In this document: piece by piece, positions 46,036 to 55,016 of the stretch | Position numbering within the stretch: the stretch's first letter is position 1 | How the letters are laid out: every line of letters begins with the position of its first letter | DNA from: Prosthecobacter sp. | GTDB lineage: Bacteria > Verrucomicrobiota > Verrucomicrobiia > Verrucomicrobiales > Verrucomicrobiaceae | Length of the DNA stretch: 64,000 nucleotides | NCBI GenBank assembly: GCA_021733925.1 | Contig: JAIPJY010000017.1 | Coordinates: forward strand, 57,354 to 121,353 | Reading direction: 5' to 3' | Program-made: the position numbers and the translations under genes | The notes under the pieces: generated by a model | The model's input: the letters and a program-made list of their open reading frames with translations, nothing else | Database searches by the model: none | Told to the model about the DNA's origin: nothing

Positions 46036-48705
46036 TCACGTCGAAACACCAAACCACCCGCGATTGACTTGGAAGTCCACGTTGCCGGTGGATTGGGCTT
46101 GGGGGCGTTGTTGGGCGGTCCAGACGCGGGAGAGGGCGGTGAGGATGTCGGCGGTGCGTTGCTCGGAAGGGAGGTGTGCGAGATTTTGGTCGCTGGGGCT
46201 ACTAGAGGAGTCGGAGGCGATTTGGACGGTGGGGATGAAGGGATGTCCTTGGACAGGACGGGTGCTGTCGTGGACGAGGAAAAGGTTCGCGCCGGATGAT
46301 CCCATGCCGCTGAGGGATTCGATGAGGTGATCGCCGCTCATGGCCATGACGTGCAGTCCGCGATGCTCAATGATCTCGCCGTAGGAGAGCGTGGGGTGGG
46401 GTGCGGCGACGAATAGCGCCGAGGTGAAATCGGCGGAGCGAAGCAGCTGCGATGCTTCGGGGATGATCACGGAGCCACCGCTGGCGACGATGGATGCGGC
46501 CACTGCTGCCAATGCGGTGGCGGTTTCGGCTGGCACGTCGCCTTGCGCTGTGAGGCCGAGGCAGAGCGTGGATTGGCGGGGTGATTCGCAGGCTGGAGAA
46601 GACGCAAACCAGTTCGTCACTTTCTCCGTCACGCGGTCGATGCCGCCATCGAGCTGGATGCTGGCGAAGCCCATCGCGGTGTGATCGATGCCGTGAGAGC
46701 CGAGGAAGTTGCGAATGGCGTCGTTGTGCGTTTTTTCGCAACCATGTTCGAGCAGGAGCACGCGCTCGGAGAGCGGATGCACGGCATAACCGGCGATGGT
46801 TTGCTCAAGAATATCGATGGCTTCACCGGAAACGCCGCAGCCCTCGGTGTGCGGAAGTGCGACATAACGGGGTACCGCAGCCGGGCGATTCGCATCGAGC
46901 TTGTCGGCGATCATGCGTGCGATTTGGCCGGCGCACAGACTGGTGGGGATGATCAAACGAATACGATTGGCTGCGGCGACGGGCTGAAGTAATTCGTCAG
47001 GCAATGAGGGCGTGTTGGGATTTGCTTTGCACGCTAGCGGCACTCCATCGGGCTTCAAGAGATCCTGTTTCGGCATGGCCGCTGTGTTAGCCGTCTGCCG
47101 CCATTCGCGCCAGAGCTGGGCCTGCGAGTGTCCAGCGCGTTCACCGACACTGCGGCGACCTGAGGCGATGTCGATGGCGTAGTCGAAGGCCTCTTCACCG
47201 AGATTCTCCATCGGCTCGCCATCAAGATAGCGGCCCGCATTCAGATCCATGTCGCGGTTTAGCAGATTGAACCGGCCTGTGTTGGTCATGATCTTGATCG
47301 TCGGGACAAAGGGATGATTCGTGATGGACCCATTGCCGGTGCTGAAGACGATGAGATTGCATCCTGAGGCGACTTGTCCGGCGATGCTCTCCAAGTCGTT
47401 GCCTGGGCTGTTCATGAAATAGAAGCCCGGCTCGTGCATCGGCTCGCCGTAATCAATGACCCAGTCGAGCCGCATCAGCGGGTCTTTCTTCCGCGCGGCA
47501 CCGATGGACTTAATGGCGATGTTGTAGAGGCCGCGATAGATGTTGCCGCCGCTGGGATTCGACTGGCCGCTCGCACCGTGCCAGTTGAGCTTCTCCTCGA
47601 AAGTGGCGAGCGTTTGGAGAAATTTTCGTGCGGTGGTGAGGTCGCACACCTTCGCGAGCACCCACGGCTCCGCTCCCATCAACTCATCCGTCTCCGCGAG
47701 ATTTGCCGCGCCACCGTGGCGCACCGTTTCGCGGGCGATGATGCCCACCAGCGGATTCGCTGAGACGCCGCTGAAAGCATCCGAGCCACCGCACTGCATG
47801 CCGATCTTGAGATGGCGGATCGCTTGCGTCGTGCGTGGTGTTTGATTGGCGATGGTGAGTAGTTCGTCCACCGCTGCATTGGCACGCGCGAGGTTCTTGG
47901 CGTGATCGCCACCGAGATGCATGAACTGGTACGGCACGGCATCCAGCGGAGAATTGTGTGAGCGCATCCATTCCGCCAGCGCGTCGTTGTTCACGGGTTC
48001 CGATCCGAAATCGAGCGCGAGCACCGCGCCGACATTCGGATTCGTGATGAAGCCCGCCAGCGTGCGCAGGGTGAGGTCGAGGTTGTTCGGTACGCCATGC
48101 TCGCCGCCTTCGGTGTGAGCAATGGCGACCACGCCATCGACATTCGGAAATCGCTCGCGTGCGTTGGCAAAACTCGCCGCTACCAGTCGCGCCATACTTC
48201 CGGTGAGCGAACTCGTTCCGAGCACGACGACATGATTGCGCGTGCCAGCACCGCGACCACCCGTGCGCGTGTAGCCTTCAAACGTGCGCGGCTTTTCATA
48301 GAGCGACATCTGCTCAGCCGGACGAAAGGATGCCTCATCGAGCTGATAAGGCTGAAAGTAGTCCACAAAGTTCGGCAACTCCGGCACCGCAAAGCCCACA
48401 TGCCGCGAGCGAAGCGCGGTGAGCATCGTTTCATTGCAAACGTAGTCGCCAGCCTTCAGCGGACGCACTGCGCGGCCAAACGGCAGGCCCCACGACGTCA
48501 GTTCAGCTCCGACCTCGATCGGTGTGATGGCAAAGCGATGCCCTTCCAGCACCGTGTGAGCCAGCGTGAACGATGCGCCGTTATGCGTGATGACCGTGCC
48601 GGGTTCCAGACGCCGAATCGCGATGGCGCAGTTGTCGTGCGGCGCGGGAAGGCGTCCGACAGCATCGAGCAGGAGGGCGGGCGAGTCTTTGGGAGATCCA
48701 GGCAT
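46036..48705 (-). CDS. UxaA/GarD-family sugar-acid dehydratase
   Basis: The start chosen is ATG 48705 (MPGSPKDSPALLLDAVGRL); the frame extends upstream into the transporter gene. The 889-residue protein has an N-terminal SAF-like domain (about 1-90; NCAIAIRRLEPGTVITHNG), the UxaA core (FEGYTRTGGRGAGTRNHVVV, KIGMQCGGSDAFSGVSANP, FVPTIKIMTNTGRF), and a C-terminal section with a second UxaA-like motif set (ALPHTEGCGVSG, LLLEHGCEKTHNDAIRNFLG). The family dehydrates altronate or galactarate with an iron or iron-sulphur centre. It lies 19 bp after an MFS transporter gene, so the operon imports and dehydrates a hexuronate-type acid; the exact substrate is inference. Confidence 0.88.
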   Translation of the reverse strand: MPGSPKDSPALLLDAVGRLPAPHDNCAIAIRRLEPGTVITHNGASFTLAHTVLEGHRFAITPIEVGAELTSWGLPFGRAVRPLKAGDYVCNETMLTALRSRHVGFAVPELPNFVDYFQPYQLDEASFRPAEQMSLYEKPRTFEGYTRTGGRGAGTRNHVVVLGTSSLTGSMARLVAASFANARERFPNVDGVVAIAHTEGGEHGVPNNLDLTLRTLAGFITNPNVGAVLALDFGSEPVNNDALAEWMRSHNSPLDAVPYQFMHLGGDHAKNLARANAAVDELLTIANQTPRTTQAIRHLKIGMQCGGSDAFSGVSANPLVGIIARETVRHGGAANLAETDELMGAEPWVLAKVCDLTTARKFLQTLATFEEKLNWHGASGQSNPSGGNIYRGLYNIAIKSIGAARKKDPLMRLDWVIDYGEPMHEPGFYFMNSPGNDLESIAGQVASGCNLIVFSTGNGSITNHPFVPTIKIMTNTGRFNLLNRDMDLNAGRYLDGEPMENLGEEAFDYAIDIASGRRSVGERAGHSQAQLWREWRQTANTAAMPKQDLLKPDGVPLACKANPNTPSLPDELLQPVAAANRIRLIIPTSLCAGQIARMIADKLDANRPAAVPRYVALPHTEGCGVSGEAIDILEQTIAGYAVHPLSERVLLLEHGCEKTHNDAIRNFLGSHGIDHTAMGFASIQLDGGIDRVTEKVTNWFASSPACESPRQSTLCLGLTAQGDVPAETATALAAVAASIVASGGSVIIPEASQLLRSADFTSALFVAAPHPTLSYGEIIEHRGLHVMAMSGDHLIESLSGMGSSGANLFLVHDSTRPVQGHPFIPTVQIASDSSSSPSDQNLAHLPSEQRTADILTALSRVWTAQQRPQAQSTGNVDFQVNRGWFGVST

Positions 48706-48724
48706 GATAAAAGTGTTGGGGCGA

Positions 48725-50014
48725 TTAGGTAAGTGCGTTTTGCTTCTTCGACCAGTCCAGAGGTGCCACTGGCCCGAGTAGAAACGCATACGCAGCCGCG
48801 CCCATCAACACCACCGCCGAGCACACGGCGAAGGCCCAGAAAAAAGAACCGGTTTTCTCCACAGCGAATCCGGTGACGGCAGGTGCGGCCACTCCGGCAA
48901 AGTTGGCGAGGCAGTTTTGCAATCCTGTCCATTTCCCCGCCGCGGTCGGCCCGGCGATGGTTTGTGCGATGGCCCAATGGCTGGAGGCAAACACACCATA
49001 CGAAATACAGGCAAACATCAGGCAAGCCATGGACGCCGTCGATCCCTTCACCATCGTGACGGTCACAATCGACGTCGCCAGACTGAGTCCGGTGATCACG
49101 CAGAATTTGCGCACCTTGGTCGGAGTGGCTCCTCTTGCGATGGCGCGATCTGCCAGCGCTCCGGTGATGATGGTGGCGATGCCTGTCACGAGGAAAGCCA
49201 GCGCACCCACATAGGCCATTTCCGACATCGTGAAGCCGCGTTCCTTCACCAGATACGAAGGCAGCCAAGTGATGAGGAAATACCACAGGTAGTTGCCGCT
49301 GAAGTGGCCGATGAACGTGGCCCACGCCGGTCGCTGGGCCGCGATCCTCGCAAATCCGGGGCCTTGCACTTGAGTCGTCTCATTTCCGGAATGACCAGCG
49401 GGCATCCATTTGAACCACGCCGGCAGCCAGAGCATGCTGCCAAGGCCAAGGATGATGAAAACATTCCGCCAACCGTAGCGCTCCATCAGGATGCCACCAG
49501 CGAGAACGCCCAAGGCGGGGCCGAACTTCGTTCCGGCATCAATCAGCGAGTTGGCGAGTCCGCGTTGATGTTCGGCAAAATTGGCCGCGATGATTTTCGA
49601 GTAGCATGGATACGCGACGGACTCTCCCGCGCCGAGCAGCAGCCGCATTACAACCAACGCGGCGAAACCATGCGCGAGCCCCGTGGCCGCCGTGGCCGCC
49701 GACCAGATCAAAAACCCGATCGCCATCACCCAGCGCACGCCATAGCGATCCACCAGCCAACCCGACGCGATTTGCAGCAAAGCATAGGTCCAGAAGAACG
49801 CGGACAACAGCATGCCCATCTTAGCTGGAGTAATGCCCAGTCCGGTTTCCTTCTCCAGCAACGGTGCCGCCGTGGAAAGACTGGTGCGGTCGATATAGTT
49901 GATGCCAACCGACACGACCATGAGGATCAAAATGGCCCACAACCCGCGGGAAATGAGAGCATGGCCGGTCTTGGGGTGTTTTATGTCGTTCATCTCTAAG
50001 GTTGGTATTTTCAT
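48725..50014 (-). CDS. MFS transporter, anion:cation symporter (hexuronate ExuT-like)
   Basis: The start chosen is ATG 50014 (MKIPTLEMNDIKHPKTG), with alternatives at 50059 and 49993. The roughly 429-residue protein has twelve predicted helices and the ACS-family signature INYIDRTSLSTAAP in helix 1, then WLVDRYGVRWVMAIGFLIWS and LLLGAGESVAYPCYSKI. ACS transporters of this type take up hexuronates and related acids with protons. It is the first gene of an operon with the UxaA-type dehydratase. Confidence 0.92.
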   Translation of the reverse strand: MKIPTLEMNDIKHPKTGHALISRGLWAILILMVVSVGINYIDRTSLSTAAPLLEKETGLGITPAKMGMLLSAFFWTYALLQIASGWLVDRYGVRWVMAIGFLIWSAATAATGLAHGFAALVVMRLLLGAGESVAYPCYSKIIAANFAEHQRGLANSLIDAGTKFGPALGVLAGGILMERYGWRNVFIILGLGSMLWLPAWFKWMPAGHSGNETTQVQGPGFARIAAQRPAWATFIGHFSGNYLWYFLITWLPSYLVKERGFTMSEMAYVGALAFLVTGIATIITGALADRAIARGATPTKVRKFCVITGLSLATSIVTVTMVKGSTASMACLMFACISYGVFASSHWAIAQTIAGPTAAGKWTGLQNCLANFAGVAAPAVTGFAVEKTGSFFWAFAVCSAVVLMGAAAYAFLLGPVAPLDWSKKQNALT

Positions 50015-50097
50015 CAATGACTCGTCTTTATGTAGAACGAAGGACGGGATATGCATCACTCAGGCGAGAAGCGATTTGAGGTCTTGGATTCGAAGCG

Positions 50098-50262
50098 CTC
50101 ATTGAGTGATTTTGCCTCGAATACGCGGACAACGGGAAGGGGATTTATTGAGCGAGGCATCAAAGTCTCGCGGTGAAAGGTAGCCGAGAGACGAATGAAG
50201 GCGTTTGGAGTTATAAAAGGTGGTGATGCAATCAAAAATCATGCTGATGGAGGCGGCGCGGT
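50098..50262 (-). pseudogene. IS3-family transposase C-terminal remnant
   Basis: The minus strand encodes ISMIFDCITTFYNSKRLHSS followed by LGYLSPRDFDA and a natural stop, the characteristic end of IS3-type OrfB transposases. The DDE core and OrfA are absent, so it is an inactive scrap. No inverted repeats are recognisable. Confidence 0.85.
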
Positions 50263-50613
50263 ATTGAGGAGTCCGTCATCAAGCGGATCGCGAAAGCGTT
50301 GCAGAGGTGATCTCTGCAGCTTTCTCCAGTTCTTCCCGCCCTCGCTTCACCAACTCTGGTGGCTTGAGCATCTTCGGCCTTGCTGCCTGAGATTCTGGAT
50401 ATCTCTGCTTGCCTGTATTCCATACCACGCTTTCCGGAATTCATGCTAAAACTTGGAGGTGCTCCAATGGGAAAAGGCTCGAGTAAGTGATTGAGCGCTT
50501 CATCGGTTCTGACTTCCGCTTGTTTTCTTGCCAGCTGATCAATTACCCGCTTTGATCTTTCTTGATCCCACTCATCTCTGGCGGTCAACGTCATCCTCTC
50601 ACTCTCTCCGCAT
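50263..50613. other. Unassigned spacer upstream of the Kelch gene
   Basis: A minus-strand open frame here (start near 50594; MTLTARDEWDQERSKRVIDQ) could be a small protein or relic, but I recognise no family and it runs into the IS remnant. I do not call it a gene. Confidence 0.35.
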
Positions 50614-51621
50614 ATGACTCGTAGCCTTCTGCTGACCCTGTTCCTGACAACGTCCATGCTGCTCCCGGCCGCACCACCGCCGCTGCCGAAGGCGGTGACG
50701 AGTTTTGGAGCGGTGGCGTGCGAGGGATTTGTCTATGTCTATGGCGGGCACACGGGAAAGGCACATGAGTACTCGACGGCGTCTGTGAGCGGGGCGCTGT
50801 GGCGGCTTTCGCTGACGAAGCAGGATGCATGGGAGGTGTTGCCCGGCGATGTGCCGGTGCAGAGCCCAGGGATCGCGGCGTGGCAGGATCAAGTGATTCT
50901 CGCGGGCGGAATGCAGCCGCAGAATGCACCGGGAGCGGATCAGAAGCTGATGTCGCTGGATCATGCGGCGCTCTTTAGACCAACGACGAAGACTTGGACC
51001 AAGCTGCCGTCACTGCCGGAACCGAGGTCGAGTCATGCGCTGGCGGTGATCGGCGATCAACTGTACATGGTGGGTGGCTGGCCGTTGAGCGTGGGTGCAC
51101 CGAAAGCAGAGACGAAGTCGGACGGACCACCCGCGAAGAAGTGGCATGACACGATGGCGGTGTTGGAGATGTCAAAACCGGAGAGCGGATGGCAGACACT
51201 ACCGCAGCCATGGAAGCGACGAGCGCTGGCAGCGGTGCCTTTTGCCGGAAAGATCTGGTGCGTCGGCGGGATGACGGAGGACAACGAGCTGTCGTCGGTC
51301 GTGGATATCTATGATCCGGCGACGAAGCAGTGGAGCAGTGCACCACCCGTGGGTGAGACAGAACGAGCGAAGGCCTTTGGCTGCGCGGCCTGTGTGGTGG
51401 GTGACAGCTTGTATGTGAGTCCCGAAGGCGGGAAGATCTATCGCATCGGCGCGGATGCGAAGCAGTGGATTGAGTGCGGCAAACTCGCCAAGTCGCGCTA
51501 CTTTCATCAACTCATAGTGCTGGATGACACACACCTGATGGCACTGGGTGGCACGTCCGGCGGCAAGCCGATGGATGACGTGGAAATCGTGACACTGGAC
51601 CAACCCAAGATCGCGCCCTGA
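50614..51621 (+). CDS. Secreted Kelch-repeat propeller protein
   Basis: This 335-residue protein has a signal peptide (MTRSLLLTLFLTTSMLLPAA) and Kelch-type repeats with YVYGGHTG, AVIGDQLYMVGGWPLS, AVPFAGKIWCVGGM and LIVLDDTHLMALGG. It resembles galactose-oxidase-like or N-acetylneuraminate epimerase-like propellers, without clear catalytic residues. The next gene starts 6 bp after its stop, so the two propeller genes form an operon. Confidence 0.85.
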   Translation: MTRSLLLTLFLTTSMLLPAAPPPLPKAVTSFGAVACEGFVYVYGGHTGKAHEYSTASVSGALWRLSLTKQDAWEVLPGDVPVQSPGIAAWQDQVILAGGMQPQNAPGADQKLMSLDHAALFRPTTKTWTKLPSLPEPRSSHALAVIGDQLYMVGGWPLSVGAPKAETKSDGPPAKKWHDTMAVLEMSKPESGWQTLPQPWKRRALAAVPFAGKIWCVGGMTEDNELSSVVDIYDPATKQWSSAPPVGETERAKAFGCAACVVGDSLYVSPEGGKIYRIGADAKQWIECGKLAKSRYFHQLIVLDDTHLMALGGTSGGKPMDDVEIVTLDQPKIAP

Positions 51622-51627
51622 ATCTGC

Positions 51628-52893
51628 ATGAAACGCTCGCTCCAAGCATTCGCCTCCGTCTTGATCCTGATAGTCCTGTTAAGCGGACACGCCCTGGCCG
51701 ATGAAACAACGAAGGGTGTGGACTGGCCACAGTTTCATGGTCCGGCGCGCAACAACACAACGCCTGAAACAGGCTGGCGCAAAGAGTGGCCGAAAGAGGG
51801 GCCGCCAGTGGCGTGGCGGGCGAAGGTGGGCGCGGGCATGGCATCGTTTGCCGTGGTGGACGGGCGTGTCTTCACAATGGGCAATGATGGCGAGAATCAG
51901 GACACCCTTTTCTGCCTCGATCTGGCGAGCGGAAAGCCGCTCTGGCGGCATGACTACCCCTGCAAGAGTGCGGCTCATCAAATGCCCATCGTGCCCGGTG
52001 GTCCGAGTGCCACGCCCTGTGTTGGCGACGGCAGAGTCTTCACCGTCAGCCGCGAAGGGGATGTGTTCTGCCTGGACGCACTCACGGGCAAGATCGTGTG
52101 GCAGAAAAACCTTTTGCGCGATTTCCACGGCCAGCGACCTGTCTATGGCTACGCAGGCAGTCCACTGCTCTGGCAGGGAAAGCTTATTCTCGATGTCGGC
52201 GGAAACGTTGGATCGACTGTCTGCCTCAACGCGGCCAATGGCGATACGATCTGGGCTCAAGGTGTGGGCGAAGCGGGCTACTCCACACCGGTGATGGCTT
52301 CGCTGAGCGGTCAGGACAGGCTGGTGATGTTCAAGGGCCGGGAACTCGCGGTGCTTGATCTTCAGAAAGGCAGCGCCATCGCCAGCTATGCGACAACGAC
52401 GAACGACTTCTGCAACTGCGCCACCCCAGTTGTCACTGCCAGCGGCATGATTTTCATCTCGCACACCGGCAACGATGGCTCCACCGGACTGATCTTTGAT
52501 GGCAGCACGCTGAATGCAGCATGGAACGTGCGTGACCTCGGCCTGCTGTACAATTCCGGCGTGCCGTGGGGCACCAAAGCATTGATGGTCTTCAACGACT
52601 CCAAGCGCGGTGTGAATGACCTGCGCTGTCTCGACCTGACCACCGGGAAGGCCTTGTGGCAATCCGCGGAGGTGGCCAAGGGCACCGCCATCTCGAGCGA
52701 CGGCCATCTCATCGTGCTTAGCACCACCGGCGAACTGCAACTCTGCCAACCCTCGGACACCGGCATCAAGGTGCTGGCGCGGGCACCGGTGCTCGAAAAC
52801 AAATGCTGGGTGCTGCCCGTGCTCTCCCGGCACCGCTTGTTGTGCCGCAGCAACGCCGGGGATGTGGTGTGTCTTGATCTGCGACAACCGTGA
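51628..52893 (+). CDS. Secreted PQQ-type beta-propeller protein
   Basis: This 421-residue protein has a signal peptide (ending about SGHALADE), then WPQFHGPARNNTTPETGW and PQQ-like blades with the tryptophan-docking pattern: LFCLDLASGKPLWRHDY, VFCLDALTGKIVWQKNL, VCLNAANGDTIWAQGVG and LRCLDLTTGKALWQSAE. Many PVC proteins share this fold without binding PQQ, and no calcium-site or catalytic residues stand out. It is co-transcribed with the Kelch gene. Confidence 0.9.
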   Translation: MKRSLQAFASVLILIVLLSGHALADETTKGVDWPQFHGPARNNTTPETGWRKEWPKEGPPVAWRAKVGAGMASFAVVDGRVFTMGNDGENQDTLFCLDLASGKPLWRHDYPCKSAAHQMPIVPGGPSATPCVGDGRVFTVSREGDVFCLDALTGKIVWQKNLLRDFHGQRPVYGYAGSPLLWQGKLILDVGGNVGSTVCLNAANGDTIWAQGVGEAGYSTPVMASLSGQDRLVMFKGRELAVLDLQKGSAIASYATTTNDFCNCATPVVTASGMIFISHTGNDGSTGLIFDGSTLNAAWNVRDLGLLYNSGVPWGTKALMVFNDSKRGVNDLRCLDLTTGKALWQSAEVAKGTAISSDGHLIVLSTTGELQLCQPSDTGIKVLARAPVLENKCWVLPVLSRHRLLCRSNAGDVVCLDLRQP

Positions 52894-52978
52894 TCGATCC
52901 CAGCTTGCGCATGCGATGTGGCCGATCTCATAGAATCCGCCTCGGGGATCGCGAATCATAGTGTGATTCTTCGGGATG

Positions 52979-52994
52979 CCCCCCCCAAAAAAAA
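52979..52994 (+). repeat. C8A8 homopolymer tract
   Basis: Eight C followed directly by eight A in a noncoding spacer after the PQQ gene. Such tracts are prone to length change; here no gene is affected. Confidence 0.7.
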
Positions 52995-53032
52995 TGTCCC
53001 ACCCCTCATGTAAACATGTTGAAAAGCTGTCC

Positions 53033-53288
53033 ATGAAACAAAACTCCCGCGAGTTCATCCGCTCCACGACGACCCTGCTTGATCATATTCTTTCCACTTA
53101 CGCAGCACGCTGAGCCAGGGTTTGCAGCCGCCATTTCATTTGAAGAGGCCTGCAAAATTGGTGTCAGGTTCAAACAGGATGCCATCTGCTTTGTCAGCAG
53201 TGGGACGTTGTTTGTCAGCCATTGTGATCACCGCCGCAGCCTGAAGCCCATCACGCAGTTCTCGAAGCGGGTTGATCCAACTGACTGA
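53033..53288 (+). pseudogene. Mixed gene remnants (Tat-like start; DUF3293-like end)
   Basis: A short frame from ATG 53033 resembles a decayed Tat leader (MKQNSREFIRSTTTLL, with SR in place of RR) and stops at about 53113. It is followed in another frame by AAAISFEEACKIGVRFKQDA, then SGTLFVSHCDHRRSLKPI, which resembles the end of DUF3293 proteins, stopping at 53288. Both are pieces; the family of the second is tentative. Confidence 0.35.
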
Positions 53289-53294
53289 CAGCCG

Positions 53295-53367
53295 GATTGA
53301 TCGGCGGGAAAATTGCTTTTTGGGTGACGGGTCGGGCTGGCCCTGGACGTGGCGCGGGGACGGGGGC
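53295..53367 (+). repeat. Dispersed repeat, copy 4
   Basis: GATCGGCGGGAAAATTGC, then GGGTCGGGCTGGCCCTGGAC, GTGGCGCGGGGACGGGG and GCTGACC. It has an extra A in the AAATTGC block and lacks the GTGTGA segment, as does copy 5. The AstE-like remnant ends at its right boundary. Confidence 0.85.
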
Positions 53368-53596
53368 TGACCTTCTCAGACGTCAACTCACGCGCGAGTT
53401 TCATGATGGCGATCTGGCCTTGATACTCATCGCCATGATTGCCACCGAGCACGAGCACGGTCGGTCCTTTGCCACGCGCGACAATGGTGATGGGGATCAT
53501 CACATTTGCCCAGTCACCGAGGTTGTGTGACTAGGGCACTTGGAGAAAGCCCTGCTGCTTGCCGGGTTTGTTGAAGTCGAGGGTGGTGTTGATCAT
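53368..53596 (-). pseudogene. AstE/AspA-like (succinylglutamate desuccinylase family) remnant with in-frame stop
   Basis: Starts at ATG 53596 (MINTTLDFNKPGKQQGFLQV), meets an in-frame TAG at 53533-53531 where family members have a tyrosine codon, then continues DWANVMIPITIVARGKGPTV, LVLGGNHGDEYQGQIAIMKL. GGNHGDEYQG is the zinc-binding HxxE motif of M14-type deacylases. The rest is missing at the edge of repeat copy 4. It lies 13 bp downstream of a DUF1501 gene and may once have been the third gene of that operon. Confidence 0.85.
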
Positions 53597-53608
53597 GGAG
53601 AAAGGTTT

Positions 53609-55006
53609 TCATGCGATGATGGGATGCACCACCTCGCCCGCGACATCGGTCAGGCGGAAGTCGCGGCCAGCGTAGCGATATGTGAGGCGTTCGTGATCGA
53701 TGCCAAGAAGGTGAAGCATCGTCGCATGCAGGTCGTGCGTGTGAACTGCGCCGTCGCCGGGCAGGATGCCGTGCTCATCGGATTGGCCATGGACGAGGCC
53801 GCCCTTCACGCCGCCGCCGGCCATCCAGGAGGTGAAGCAGAGGTTGTGGTGCTCGCGTCCGGGATGATTTGCCTCCTTATGGAAGGGCGTGCGGCCAAAC
53901 TCTGAGGTCCAGACGACGAGCGTGCGCTCCAACATGCCGCGTTGTTTGAGGTCGGTGAGCAGGCCGGCGATGGGCTGGTCGATGGCTTTGGCGAGGCGCT
54001 CGTGGTCGGCCATGTTGCCGTGCGAATCCCAGTTGGCGCTGGAGCCGACGTCGATGAGTTCGAGAAAGCGCACGCCGCGCTCGGCCAGACGACGCGCGAC
54101 GAGACACTGCCAGCCGAAACCCGTCGTGGCACCGCGTGTAAGGCCATAGAGCTTCAGGGTGGCGTCGGATTCACGAGAGAGATCGAAGGCTTCGGGAGCC
54201 TCGCGTTGCATGCCGAAGGCGGTCTCGAAGGAACGGATCCGCGCATCCAGCGCCTGGTCGGCGGCGCGGTGTTCGAGGTGGCTGCGATTGAGTTTGCCGA
54301 GCATCGCCAGCTCCAGCGCTTGCAGTTCAGCGGCAGACGAGTTGGGCTTCAAATTGGGCAGCGGATCAATACCTGGAACAACGTGCGTGCCCTGATGGCA
54401 GGCGGGCAGGAAGTCGCTGCCCCAGGTCTGCGCACCGGCATACGGAGCGGCGGGCGCGAGCACCATGAAGGAGGGCAGATTGCGGTTCTCGGTGCCCAGG
54501 CCGTAGCTCACCCATGCACCGGCGCTGGGCCTGATGGCTTGCGCGGAGCCGGTGTGCGCGGCGAGCGTCGCTTTGTCGTGTCCATCGCTGTCGCAGTGCA
54601 TCGCGTTGAGCACGCAGATGTCGTCGATGACACCGCCCACATGCGGGAACAGATCACTCACCATGATGCCACTTTGGCCATACGGCTTGAAGTCCCAGCG
54701 CGACTTGATCAGGAAGCGGTCGAACTTGCCGGGCTTGTTCAGCCAGCGCGAGGCGGTGATGCCTTTGCCGTGATCGCGGATGAGCCGGGGCTTGTGATCG
54801 AAGGTGTCCACATGCGACACACCGCCGGTCGAGTAGAGGAAGATGACGCGGTCCGCCTTGGCTGGAAAATGACCCTGTCGCGAGGCCAGCGGATCGACTG
54901 GAGCGCCATGCGCTTCATCCCACAAGCCCGCCAGCGCGAGCGCTCCGAAGCCGCCTGAGGCGCGGTGCAGGAACTCACGGCGGGACGGTTGGAACAGTGA
55001 GTTCAT
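53609..55006 (-). CDS. DUF1501 family protein, Tat-exported (copy 4)
   Basis: The start chosen is ATG 55006 (MNSLFQPSRREFLHRASGG), giving a Tat signal; the frame extends upstream into the cytochrome gene. The protein has about 465 residues, YSTGGVSHVDTFDHKPRL in place of GGPSQMDTFDPKP, VVWTSEFGRTPFHKEANHPG, and WMAGGGVKGGLVHGQSDEHG. The loss of the PSQ motif and the altered WTSEFG box make it the most divergent of the four. The gene starts 10 bp after the cytochrome gene ends. Confidence 0.92.
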   Translation of the reverse strand: MNSLFQPSRREFLHRASGGFGALALAGLWDEAHGAPVDPLASRQGHFPAKADRVIFLYSTGGVSHVDTFDHKPRLIRDHGKGITASRWLNKPGKFDRFLIKSRWDFKPYGQSGIMVSDLFPHVGGVIDDICVLNAMHCDSDGHDKATLAAHTGSAQAIRPSAGAWVSYGLGTENRNLPSFMVLAPAAPYAGAQTWGSDFLPACHQGTHVVPGIDPLPNLKPNSSAAELQALELAMLGKLNRSHLEHRAADQALDARIRSFETAFGMQREAPEAFDLSRESDATLKLYGLTRGATTGFGWQCLVARRLAERGVRFLELIDVGSSANWDSHGNMADHERLAKAIDQPIAGLLTDLKQRGMLERTLVVWTSEFGRTPFHKEANHPGREHHNLCFTSWMAGGGVKGGLVHGQSDEHGILPGDGAVHTHDLHATMLHLLGIDHERLTYRYAGRDFRLTDVAGEVVHPIIA

Positions 55007-55016
55007 CGGCTTGGAG

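Noticed and set aside
50232-50657. 141-residue minus-strand frame
   Set aside because: It runs across the IS3 remnant and into the Kelch gene start; no family is recognisable and composition is poor.
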